Source: Pseudoalteromonas arctica (GTDB lineage Bacteria; Pseudomonadota; Gammaproteobacteria; Enterobacterales; Alteromonadaceae). From it: 64,000 bases of DNA. Shown in pieces: positions 26,880-34,787 of this stretch (position 1 is the stretch's first letter; every line of letters starts with the position of its first letter). The stretch spans positions 1-64,000 of the forward strand of contig NZ_JABBMT010000018.1 of NCBI RefSeq assembly GCF_012927645.1, written 5' to 3'. The notes beneath the pieces are model-generated. The model saw only the letters and a list, made by a program, of their open reading frames with translations. It did no database searches and was not told the origin of the DNA. A program made the position numbers and the translations under genes.

Positions 26880-27800
26880 CTATTTTGTTTCTGCAAACAC
26901 TCTAATATGTTCTATGGCGCTTCGCCCTAGTGCAGATAAATTATATCCTCCTTCTAAAAAAGAGATAATCCCTTTACAACCAGTACTTTTTACCATGTTA
27001 CACAGCTGTTGTGTCAACCAGGCATAATCAGCTTCAACGAACTTTAAGCTTGCCATATCATCTTCAAGGTGTGCATCAAACCCAGCACTGATAAATAATA
27101 AATCAGGTTTAAATTCACTAAGCTTTGGTAACCACTGCTGCAAGTAAACCTCTTTTAAATCATTACCATCACTTGCTATTGGCAAGGGTGAATTAACCAA
27201 TGTATCGTTATTTTCAACAGCGGTATTTGGATAAAAAGGATGCTGAAATAGCGAGCAAAACAACACATTGTCATCATCGATAAAAATGTCTTGCGTGCCA
27301 TTACCGTGATGAACATCAAAATCGACAATCGCAATGCGCTTTACGCCTTTACTTTGCGCGTACTTCACCGCAATTGCTAAGTTATTAAACACACAAAAGC
27401 CAGCAGAGGTTGTAGGGCTTGCATGATGCCCAGGAGGGCGTACCGAGCAAAATGCGGTATCTAAATTATCAGCCAGTATTTCATCGACGGCTAATAACCC
27501 TGCACCTACCGCCCGCTCAATTGCCAAAAATGACTCCGGGCATAACCAAGTGTCGCCATCAAGTGATACTAAACCTTGTTCAGGGAGGGTGTTTTCCACC
27601 AGCGATACAAGGGCCTCATCATGGGCTAATAAGTAATGCTCACGCAATGCTTTAGGCGCCTGTTTTTGCTGCACGGCAATATCCAAGCCACTGGCCAATA
27701 GACGATCGGTAATAGCATCTAAGCGTTCAGGACATTCAGGATGGTCCGCTATCATTTTGTGTTTACGGCAAAAAGGATGAGAAATAATCGCAGTACGCAT
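26880..27800 (-). CDS. Histone-deacetylase-family (acetoin utilisation type) amidohydrolase
   Basis: A 306-residue zinc-dependent deacetylase-fold enzyme. Active-site landmarks are all present: HPECPERL near residue 20, VRPPGHHA (tandem histidines), DFDVHHGNGTQ (metal ligands D and H), SAGFDAH (second metal aspartate) and EGGYN (the tyrosine position). Bacterial members remove acetyl groups from polyamines, small amides or proteins such as acetyl-CoA synthetase; the sequence does not tell which. It lies downstream of the serine hydrolase gene on the same strand, but a terminator between them suggests it has its own promoter. Confidence 0.92.
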   Translation of the reverse strand: MRTAIISHPFCRKHKMIADHPECPERLDAITDRLLASGLDIAVQQKQAPKALREHYLLAHDEALVSLVENTLPEQGLVSLDGDTWLCPESFLAIERAVGAGLLAVDEILADNLDTAFCSVRPPGHHASPTTSAGFCVFNNLAIAVKYAQSKGVKRIAIVDFDVHHGNGTQDIFIDDDNVLFCSLFQHPFYPNTAVENNDTLVNSPLPIASDGNDLKEVYLQQWLPKLSEFKPDLLFISAGFDAHLEDDMASLKFVEADYAWLTQQLCNMVKSTGCKGIISFLEGGYNLSALGRSAIEHIRVFAETK

Positions 27801-27835
27801 AAATGCTCCAAATGAGTTAACGACTGTAACTATAA

Positions 27836-27858
27836 CAAAGCCACCCTTAGGTGACTTT
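27836..27858 (-). terminator. Terminator of the serine hydrolase gene
   Basis: On the minus strand AAAGTCACC pairs with GGTGGCTTT (27850-27858 with 27837-27845; one G-T pair), followed by TGTTATAG, 14 bases past the stop. Confidence 0.7.
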
Positions 27859-27872
27859 GCGACTTTGGTTTA

Positions 27873-29417
27873 CTATTTAGCTTGCAAATGAAGATTTCTA
27901 AAATCAAAACTAAAATCGGTCACAGCAGTTGATACTGCACGCATTGTCGCTTCATTAACACGATTTTTAGGGCTCATATCAAAGCTAATATACGCATCGG
28001 CTTCGAGTAACTTTTCATCCCACTTGACAATAAATGTGTTGCCAGTGTAATGCTCAAGCTGCCCTTTTAAACGTTTGGTATGCGTGAAATCAATACGTAG
28101 CTTACCGTCTAGCTCCTCAATAATAACATCACCATACCAATCATCATGCAAAGTACCGGTGTAGCTAATATTTGGTAGCTGTGGTTGATAGTCTGCAGGA
28201 GCGTCCGGCTTAGCATTAGCATACGCTTTTTGCTTGCCTTCAAAGTGCTTTTTAGCCAACTCTGCTACCCAATCTTTATCTTCAAGTTCAAGGGCGTCTT
28301 CAAGCACTTCATGAGTAATCGCAGAGAGCGCACCAAATGCTTGCTGATTAGATAAAATAACAATCCCGAGGTTTTTCTCAGGCAATAGCGTCACCTGCGA
28401 TACCATACCTAAAATACCACCACCATGGCCTAATTTTTTAATCCCATGGTAGTCTTCAATGCTCCAACCTAAACCATAACCTCTAAATTGCTGATGGTAA
28501 GCCTCATAAGCGCTTTTTGACGCCAATGAGGTAATATGTGGATGCCACATTTGCTCTTGTTGTTTTTCACTAAAGAGCTGCTCGCCATTTGGCATTTTAC
28601 CATGGGCTAATTGTGTACGTAGCCATTGGCTCATATCATTCACACTAGATGCAATCGCGCCGGCACCACGAAAATCCTCTAGGTAATTAACGAAAAACGG
28701 GTGTAATTGACCATCCATTGGAATATGACCCGTTGCCCAGTTTTTATTACTTTTTGGAATACGCGAAAAACCGGCGCGTGAGTTATCCATGTGCAAAGGC
28801 TGAAGAATGTTTTTTTCGATATAATCATTCCAGCTCATACCTGAGACCCGCGCAACCACCTCGCCAGCGGTCACAAACATCAAGTTGTTATAAGCGTATG
28901 TGCTGCGAAAGCTACTAGCTGGTTTTAAATATTTAAGGCCTGCGAGAATTTCTTCGATTGATTTATCGGTGTCAGGCCAAATCATTAAATCCCCTTGGCC
29001 TAGCCCTAAACCACTGCGGTGACTTAATAAATCACGGATCGTCAGTTCGCGGGTTACATAAGGGTCGTATAAACGAAATTCAGGAAGATGATCAATTACC
29101 TTGTCATCCCAACTAAGCTTTTCTTCATCAACTAATTTTGCCAATGCAGCAACCGTAAATGCTTTAGTATTTGATGCAATACCAAATAAGGTATCTTTAT
29201 TCACCTTACTACCTGTATTTAAGTTACTAACACCAAAGCCTTTAGCAAAAATAACCTTATCGTTTTCAACAATCGCCACGGCCATCCCCGGCACATCAAA
29301 GCGCGCCATTGAATTTTCAATCACTTGATTAATGTGCTTGGTATCAATGTCGGCGTAGCTATTAAATGCACAACCAGCTAAAAAAGTGGCGGCTATCGCG
29401 AGTTTCGTTAATTTCAT
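27873..29417 (-). CDS. Serine hydrolase, beta-lactamase class C/PBP4* family, with DUF3471-type tail
   Basis: A 514-residue exported enzyme. The signal peptide ends in FLAGC (Cys16), a lipobox. The catalytic domain has the SxxK motif SNTK (within GIASNTKAFTVAAL), YNN as the second motif (YAYNNLMF), and HGGG in place of KTG, an arrangement seen in esterase and peptidase members rather than true AmpC beta-lactamases. A C-terminal lipocalin-like part (from about residue 395, with YTGTLHDDWYGDVII) matches the DUF3471 extension found in Pab87-type peptidases. Probable role: hydrolysis of D-amino acid peptides or esters at the cell envelope. It lies just downstream of the gamma-glutamylcyclotransferase gene. 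Confidence 0.88.
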   Translation of the reverse strand: MKLTKLAIAATFLAGCAFNSYADIDTKHINQVIENSMARFDVPGMAVAIVENDKVIFAKGFGVSNLNTGSKVNKDTLFGIASNTKAFTVAALAKLVDEEKLSWDDKVIDHLPEFRLYDPYVTRELTIRDLLSHRSGLGLGQGDLMIWPDTDKSIEEILAGLKYLKPASSFRSTYAYNNLMFVTAGEVVARVSGMSWNDYIEKNILQPLHMDNSRAGFSRIPKSNKNWATGHIPMDGQLHPFFVNYLEDFRGAGAIASSVNDMSQWLRTQLAHGKMPNGEQLFSEKQQEQMWHPHITSLASKSAYEAYHQQFRGYGLGWSIEDYHGIKKLGHGGGILGMVSQVTLLPEKNLGIVILSNQQAFGALSAITHEVLEDALELEDKDWVAELAKKHFEGKQKAYANAKPDAPADYQPQLPNISYTGTLHDDWYGDVIIEELDGKLRIDFTHTKRLKGQLEHYTGNTFIVKWDEKLLEADAYISFDMSPKNRVNEATMRAVSTAVTDFSFDFRNLHLQAK

Positions 29418-29439
29418 AACAATCCTTGGGTTTTAGTTT

Positions 29440-29934
29440 TTATTTTTGATGTACAGCAAACTCAGTAGCTGCACGTACTGTATCGCTATCTTGGCAGGTT
29501 GGCCAAGACTTTATGGCATCACTGTACGCATTTGGCACAGCAGCTTCAAGCGCACCGCGATGAACGTGCTGCATATACCAATCGTAAGGCAGTATCTGCG
29601 CATCAGTGGTGTTGGCAATATAACAATGCGCCGCTACTTGTTGTCCATCAAGTAATGTTACTTGAATATCCACGCAGTCATAACGGGGCCCTTCGATGGC
29701 GTCTAAAATCGTTTTTTCTGCGTCATTGAGTTGATATACCACGCCATATACTTGCGCGTTCTTATCATTTGATGGGCGTACATTGCCTTTTCCTGAGCCA
29801 TCAGTACTTACCATATCAAAGGTTAACTCGTAACCGGCTAGTATTGCCGTACCAATACGAGTAGCGTTTGGTAAACGCGCCAACAAACGACTCGACGACA
29901 TATTTGAACCAAACGAAAAATTATATACAGCCAT
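29440..29934 (-). CDS. Gamma-glutamylcyclotransferase-family protein
   Basis: A 164-residue GGCT-fold protein. The signature NFSFGSNM near the N-terminus forms the substrate loop (YGSN in most members; here F-G-S-N), and AIEGPRYDC supplies the family glutamate. Such enzymes release 5-oxoproline from gamma-glutamyl amines or peptides, including glutathione. I start at ATG 29934, which follows AGGTGA at good spacing, instead of the overlapping GTG at 29940. It is flanked by a LysE-family exporter upstream and the serine hydrolase downstream, all on the minus strand with short gaps. Confidence 0.88.
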   Translation of the reverse strand: MAVYNFSFGSNMSSSRLLARLPNATRIGTAILAGYELTFDMVSTDGSGKGNVRPSNDKNAQVYGVVYQLNDAEKTILDAIEGPRYDCVDIQVTLLDGQQVAAHCYIANTTDAQILPYDWYMQHVHRGALEAAVPNAYSDAIKSWPTCQDSDTVRAATEFAVHQK

Positions 29935-29968
29935 ATTCACCTACTACAGATTTTTGTTAAAACAACAC

Positions 29969-30592
29969 TTACACTACAATTCTTATTGCTAGAGCGATCA
30001 AAATCACGCCAATACCACGGTCAAACCAATAGCCACTTTTTTGAAAAAAACCGCGAACACTTGGCTTTGATAACACCAAGGATAGAAACGAAAACCACGC
30101 CCACGTTGCCAATGCCATATACAGCCCATAGCCTGCTTGCACAATTAATGGCGTTGATTGGCTGATCACTAAAGTAAACAACGACATAAAAAATAACGTA
30201 GCTTTTGGGTTTAACGCATTGGTTAAAAAGCCGCGACGAAATGCAATCCAACTGGATTCAACACCTTGAGATTGAAGAACAATTTCTTGCTGCGCTGGCG
30301 CCGGTTTAGCACTTCTAAGCGCTTGCACACCAATGTAGGCCAAGTATGCACCCGCTAAATATTTTAATACCATAAATACGTTTGGTGATTGCGTTAATAA
30401 AACTGCAACCCCAAGCAAGCAGTAACTAACATGTAATAAAATAGCCAAGCCTACCCCAAAGCTGGTCCACAATGCATTACGACGCCCCTGCTGAACACTT
30501 TGTTTAAGCACAATGGTAAAATCTGGGCCGGGGCTTGCTACAGCAAAAAAATGCGCCAGTGCAATCAATAAAAACTCATCTAAATAAGCCAC
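29969..30592 (-). CDS. LysE/RhtB-family amino-acid exporter
   Basis: A 207-residue inner-membrane protein with about six hydrophobic segments. The N-terminal FFAVASPGPDFTIVLKQSV is the family signature, and GVGLAILLHVSYCLLGVAVLL and YLAGAYLAYIGVQALRS follow it as in RhtB. Family members export amino acids such as threonine, homoserine, lysine or leucine. The substrate cannot be read from sequence. The gene starts three bases after the stop of the upstream hypothetical gene, so the two are co-transcribed. Confidence 0.92.
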   Translation of the reverse strand: MAYLDEFLLIALAHFFAVASPGPDFTIVLKQSVQQGRRNALWTSFGVGLAILLHVSYCLLGVAVLLTQSPNVFMVLKYLAGAYLAYIGVQALRSAKPAPAQQEIVLQSQGVESSWIAFRRGFLTNALNPKATLFFMSLFTLVISQSTPLIVQAGYGLYMALATWAWFSFLSLVLSKPSVRGFFQKSGYWFDRGIGVILIALAIRIVV

Positions 30593-30595
30593 GCA

Positions 30596-31378
30596 TTACC
30601 CCACTTTTTTATCATCAAGCGCTAACAACAACGGATTAGCAGCACTATTAACTAAAGCTTTAATTTCTTTTTGCGCCTTTTTAAATTGACTGCGTAAGTG
30701 CGGCTTTAAATGCTTTTTAGAATCTTTATCGCCTTTAAAGTGGCAAATAAGGGCATGCATAAATAAGGTTTGCGGTTCACTAAGTGCAGCTTGCCTATTC
30801 GCATAGGGGTTGTAACACGAGCCACAGCCCCCTTTAAACTGATACACCGTATTGCTCATCATTACCCCAAAACCTAAAAAACATGCCACAGCATCGGCGG
30901 CCTGTGGTAAAAACTCTTCACCGCCTGGTGGTAACACGCCCACATGATGGATCATAATTGTCGCTAAAGTACCGGCAAAGCTGGCCACTAAATCTTGTGG
31001 CTGATTAATTTGATTTGGATTAAATGACACATTAACCGTATGGCTTGGCGGCACAATTAATTGGCTGTTATCACCACGTAACTGATTACTAAAAGCAAAA
31101 TGAGGAAATACTTGCGGCTGCAATTGCTGTGGAGCCACCAGCGTAATTGGCCAAGCTTGCAGCCCCGCATAGCCAACCACTCGCTCAAACACTTTACTGG
31201 CCATTTCTTCAATGCTTGAAACTGCATCGGGAAAGCATTGGTGGTTTGGCAAAACTAATTGCGAGTTATTAATAAAATAGTCGCTGTCAAAATTTTCCAC
31301 CGCCCATACAAAAGTATCAATCAGCCATTGCTGCTCTTGTTCATCTAATAAAGGTTTGCTTTTAAATAACGCTAACAT
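30596..31378 (-). CDS. Conserved hypothetical protein, 260 residues
   Basis: I do not recognise this protein. It has no signal peptide or membrane segment and seems to be cytoplasmic. A central segment IMIHHVGVLPPGGEEFLPQA resembles the histidine-containing part of a metallopeptidase or zincin, but no HExxH is present. Next comes FKGGCGSCYNPYANRQA, a Cys-x-x-Cys pair that may bind metal. The C-terminus is Lys-rich and helical. The gene lies nine bases downstream of creA and three before the LysE-type exporter, implying one operon. It may belong to the conserved but uncharacterised class of Alteromonadales proteins. Confidence 0.75.
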   Translation of the reverse strand: MLALFKSKPLLDEQEQQWLIDTFVWAVENFDSDYFINNSQLVLPNHQCFPDAVSSIEEMASKVFERVVGYAGLQAWPITLVAPQQLQPQVFPHFAFSNQLRGDNSQLIVPPSHTVNVSFNPNQINQPQDLVASFAGTLATIMIHHVGVLPPGGEEFLPQAADAVACFLGFGVMMSNTVYQFKGGCGSCYNPYANRQAALSEPQTLFMHALICHFKGDKDSKKHLKPHLRSQFKKAQKEIKALVNSAANPLLLALDDKKVG

Positions 31379-31387
31379 AGTTTGCTC

Positions 31388-31858
31388 TTATTCTTGCTCT
31401 TGTGCCCATGCCCATGCTTGGGTGTTATACAATGGCACAGTAGATAACGCATGATGATGACTGCCTGTTGACTCTTTAGTTGAGTACGACAGATATAACA
31501 GAGTTCGCGTTTGCGCATCATAAATTCGACGCACTTTTAATGATTTAAATAAAATACTTTTTGATGATTTAAATACCACCTCACCCGACTTACTACGATC
31601 AATCGCTTGTAATTGGTCGCCAGTAATTGGCCCTGTTTGGCGACACGAAATAGACATATCAGACGGATCAGCAAAATCTAAATTCGCTTCGATATGGCTA
31701 ATATGACAGGTTACGCCTTTGACGAGTGGATCTTGTTGCGAGTTAACTTTAATATCTTTAGTGGTAAATAATCCCAAGCTAACTGATGCAACATCGTCAG
31801 AGCAGCCCGCTAAGGTGATTAATAAACCTGCCAATACGCCTATCATTATAGGTTTCAT
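31388..31858 (-). CDS. creA: CreA-family protein (predicted lipoprotein)
   Basis: A 156-residue envelope protein. Unlike E. coli CreA, whose signal is an ordinary Sec type, this one carries a lipobox LAGC (Cys19). The mature part follows CreA closely: DPLVKGVTCHISHIEA, ISCRQTGPI, GEVVFKSSKSILFKSLKVRRIYDA and LLYLSYSTK. CreA's role is unknown; in E. coli it is next to the CreBC two-component system, which is not present here. It is the first gene of a minus-strand group that runs through the hypothetical protein and the exporter. Confidence 0.92.
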   Translation of the reverse strand: MKPIMIGVLAGLLITLAGCSDDVASVSLGLFTTKDIKVNSQQDPLVKGVTCHISHIEANLDFADPSDMSISCRQTGPITGDQLQAIDRSKSGEVVFKSSKSILFKSLKVRRIYDAQTRTLLYLSYSTKESTGSHHHALSTVPLYNTQAWAWAQEQE

Positions 31859-31963
31859 ATATTACTTGCTCCATGTAGAGGTAAACGATTCGTGGCTTAC
31901 ATTTAATATTCAGCTATGTTTCAATACTAACTTAAATTAATCACAACAACGAGCACCGACACC

Positions 31964-32237
31964 ATGAAAAAGTATTTATTTTACTGTGCCTACTGTTAGT
32001 AAGTCAGAGCGCGTTAGCTGATTATTCACTGAGTCTTTATACTGGCTTGCAACAATCGTTAATAATGCCAGTAACGTTTCATATACATCACCAACAAACG
32101 AAAACAAGCAATGCTATGGCATTTTGATGGATAGTAAAGAAGGTTTTATCCATATTGGCGCACACATTATGCAAGGGCGTACGATTAAACAAAAGCAACA
32201 ACTTAGCGATCAGTTGTTCGACTGTTTAAAAATATAA
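31964..32237 (+). pseudogene. Small exported protein broken by two frameshifts
   Basis: An ATG at 31964 gives MKKYLFYCAYC and stops. In the next frame the sequence resumes as a signal peptide and mature start, LCLLLVSQSALADYSLSLYTG, ending with a stop at 32126-32128. A third frame continues CYGILMDSKEGFIHIGAH to the stop at 32235-32237. Restored, it would be a secreted protein of about 90 residues of unknown family. The frames join without gaps, which argues for frameshift mutations in a formerly real gene. The flanks from 31859 and to 32313 hold nothing else I can identify. Confidence 0.7.
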
Positions 32238-32313
32238 TGCCGAGAATCAGACAGATTAAGTGTTAACGTTCACGATATGGAACACGAAATTTACCGAAAG
32301 TGTTAAACAGCCT

Positions 32314-34455
32314 CTAGGGTAGATATTCAGCTTTAATACGCTTAATATCAATTTGTGGTGATTTATACGAGGTATACACTAACCAGCCTATATTTTCGAT
32401 ATAGGTCAAACCTGAGCTGCGGCTAAATGCACGCTCAGGTAAACGCATCAAATCATGCTGACTTTGCGTAGAAAAATCATAATAACTCAAACGGTAATCG
32501 TCCCGTTCTACATTGAAGTAATATACTCTTGATAACGTCTGAGTTGCTCCCTCGACATAGTACCAAGATGAATGATTAGACAAATTAATAGATTCAACAA
32601 GTAATTGCGCATGGCCACTATCAGGGCGTTTTATCCATAATTGTTTGGCTGCAATATCTGCAAAAATTAACGCTCCATGCTTATCCTCATACGCATACAT
32701 TGTTGATTGCTCAATCGCTTTACCTAAATTATCGCCATTGAGATTAAACCGGTATAACTCATTATTATTTGAGATCAATATAGTCTTACTATCCGGCGCC
32801 CAGCTTGGTTTGCCATGATAATTAAGGCCTGTATTTAATTGGCTGCTAGTTTGTGAGTTAAAATCATAAATTCGAAGACTATTAACTTCATTTTTAGATA
32901 CGACAAACGCTATATAACGTCCATCAGGTGACCAAACAGGACTATAAATAGTGGCATTTAACTGAGTTAGTTTCTTGCGTTGCGTGCCATCCTTATTAGC
33001 AATCCACAACTCCATCGAGCCTGATTCATTTGACACAAATACCAATTTATTTTTAGTAGCACTGTAGTCAGGAAAACGCGTATTAAAATGTGTAGATAAA
33101 ACAGGAAATGGAGAGCTCGCCAGCACATTATTTGTTTCAACTCGCATCAGCGTAGAGTCGATATCCCATTGGTGAAAATACAAACTGCCGTCTTGGCTAT
33201 ATTCTGGATAACTTAATCCGTCAATGTGCGCATCAACTAAACGCCCAGTTGCTAATTCATAAAAATAACCATGCCGCTTACCTTGATCAACCCCAGAAAA
33301 AACCAACAAATTTTTACTTGGGTGCCAATCCACACCACGAATATCAACAAATCCCGAGGTCAATTGCTTAGCACTGCCAGTAGCAATTTCAACTAAAAAT
33401 AGCTCTTCATAGCCGGAGGCTAAATTTCGCGATACCACGAGCTGTTTACCATCCGGCGAAAATACCACTGATTCATCATTAAAATCACAGTTCCCAGAGC
33501 AAGGCACTCGTGTTATTGCTAACTCTCTTGATTTAAGATCAACAATATTTAGCTGTGTTTGCGTGTGATCATTTTTGTCATCACTGATAAATACCAGCTG
33601 ATTACCTGCGGCGTTAATATCAAGATCGGTACTTCGGCCTTGACCGCATGTTGCCAACACCCTTGTTGCTGCTGTCGTTATATTTTGTTTAACTATTACA
33701 CACTGCCTTTGCTCATCTCGCCGATAATAAAATATATTATTTAAATCAGGACTAAATACAGCACGTCCCTCAAGAAATGAGCTCTCAGTTAAGGCTATAG
33801 CAGCTTGTTCAGGTGAAAATAAATCTCGAATATAAAGGTTTGCTTGCTGTCCAGGGCGACGCCAGGAGTAAACAATAAAATGACTGTCGTTTGAAATTGC
33901 CGGATATAACTCCCGACCAGGGCTCGTGGTAATGGTTTCAACATGTTCAGATAAAGGTGTGAACTTGAACGGCTCAGGGCTCTGAATTTGCCGCTTAAAA
34001 TTAAAAAACGCAATACATACCATAACGATAGTTATCATTACTGCAATTTTAACTCTACTAAAAAGTACTTGTTTACTCTTTTTTATTGGCGTTAACTGTG
34101 GCTTTACTTCTGATTTTGGCTTTTGAGTATCTAAAAATACTGGTTGCTGTGCCAAGCGATAGCCTGTTTTACGAACTGTAGCAATATAGGCATGAGCAGG
34201 GTCTAGTTCTTTAAAGGTTTTACGCAAATGCCAGATTGCATTGGTCAGTGCTTTTTCACCGACAAATTGATTACCATCCCAGACACCATCGATTAGATCT
34301 TCACGAGTAACAAGTTCTGGATAACGCATAACAAGAAAACACAGCAACTCGATAAATTTAGGTTGCAATACACATTCACTCTCACCACATAACAGCTTAT
34401 TTTCAATTGTATTAACTTCGCACTGCCCTAAGGAAAATGACTGGTTAGTTTTCAT
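32314..34455 (-). CDS. Membrane-bound winged-helix regulator with TolB-like propeller (CadC-like)
   Basis: A 713-residue transcription factor. Residues 1-110 are an OmpR/CadC winged helix (LTREDLIDGVWDG-like wording, GEKALTNAIWHLRKTF, YIATVRKTGYRL). One membrane segment follows (about 136-155, VKIAVMITIVMVCIAFFNF). The remainder, facing the periplasm, is a series of WD40/PD40 blades with repeated motifs such as FSPDGKQLVVS and WSPDGRYIAFV. Such one-component regulators sense an envelope signal and act directly on DNA. It is divergent from a TonB-dependent receptor gene across a 332-base spacer, which suggests that it controls that receptor. The start ATG at 34455 gives an intact DNA-binding domain. 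Confidence 0.9.
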   Translation of the reverse strand: MKTNQSFSLGQCEVNTIENKLLCGESECVLQPKFIELLCFLVMRYPELVTREDLIDGVWDGNQFVGEKALTNAIWHLRKTFKELDPAHAYIATVRKTGYRLAQQPVFLDTQKPKSEVKPQLTPIKKSKQVLFSRVKIAVMITIVMVCIAFFNFKRQIQSPEPFKFTPLSEHVETITTSPGRELYPAISNDSHFIVYSWRRPGQQANLYIRDLFSPEQAAIALTESSFLEGRAVFSPDLNNIFYYRRDEQRQCVIVKQNITTAATRVLATCGQGRSTDLDINAAGNQLVFISDDKNDHTQTQLNIVDLKSRELAITRVPCSGNCDFNDESVVFSPDGKQLVVSRNLASGYEELFLVEIATGSAKQLTSGFVDIRGVDWHPSKNLLVFSGVDQGKRHGYFYELATGRLVDAHIDGLSYPEYSQDGSLYFHQWDIDSTLMRVETNNVLASSPFPVLSTHFNTRFPDYSATKNKLVFVSNESGSMELWIANKDGTQRKKLTQLNATIYSPVWSPDGRYIAFVVSKNEVNSLRIYDFNSQTSSQLNTGLNYHGKPSWAPDSKTILISNNNELYRFNLNGDNLGKAIEQSTMYAYEDKHGALIFADIAAKQLWIKRPDSGHAQLLVESINLSNHSSWYYVEGATQTLSRVYYFNVERDDYRLSYYDFSTQSQHDLMRLPERAFSRSSGLTYIENIGWLVYTSYKSPQIDIKRIKAEYLP

Positions 34456-34787
34456 AAAAAACGTATTTACACCTTATATTTAGAAGTCTAGAAGGTTAAC
34501 CTTTTATTGCCTCAAAAAGCAAAATAACGCGATAGACAACATAATTACAATTTACCAAGCATTCGACAAAATAAATTCAACCATATGATAGTAAAGGAAT
34601 AGATATAAAATAGATGTAAAATAGGGATATAAACGAGATACCTTTCATTGTGTTTTTGTTCACGATTATTTAAAACAAATCACGAATATACCCCATTCGT
34701 TAATGCATTAGTTGTTGTACTTTGAACTGCCCTTCAAAGATTACTAATACATTAGCTTTATCAAGATTCAATATGTAAGGGAAATCT
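34456..34787. promoter_or_regulatory. Divergent promoter region, regulator and TonB receptor
   Basis: The 332 bases are very AT-rich and hold no gene. A tandem-like pair, AGATATAAAATAGATGTAAAATAG, lies near 34600-34625, with A-tracts that could bind a winged-helix regulator. No confident -35/-10 pair or operator can be named. Confidence 0.4.
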
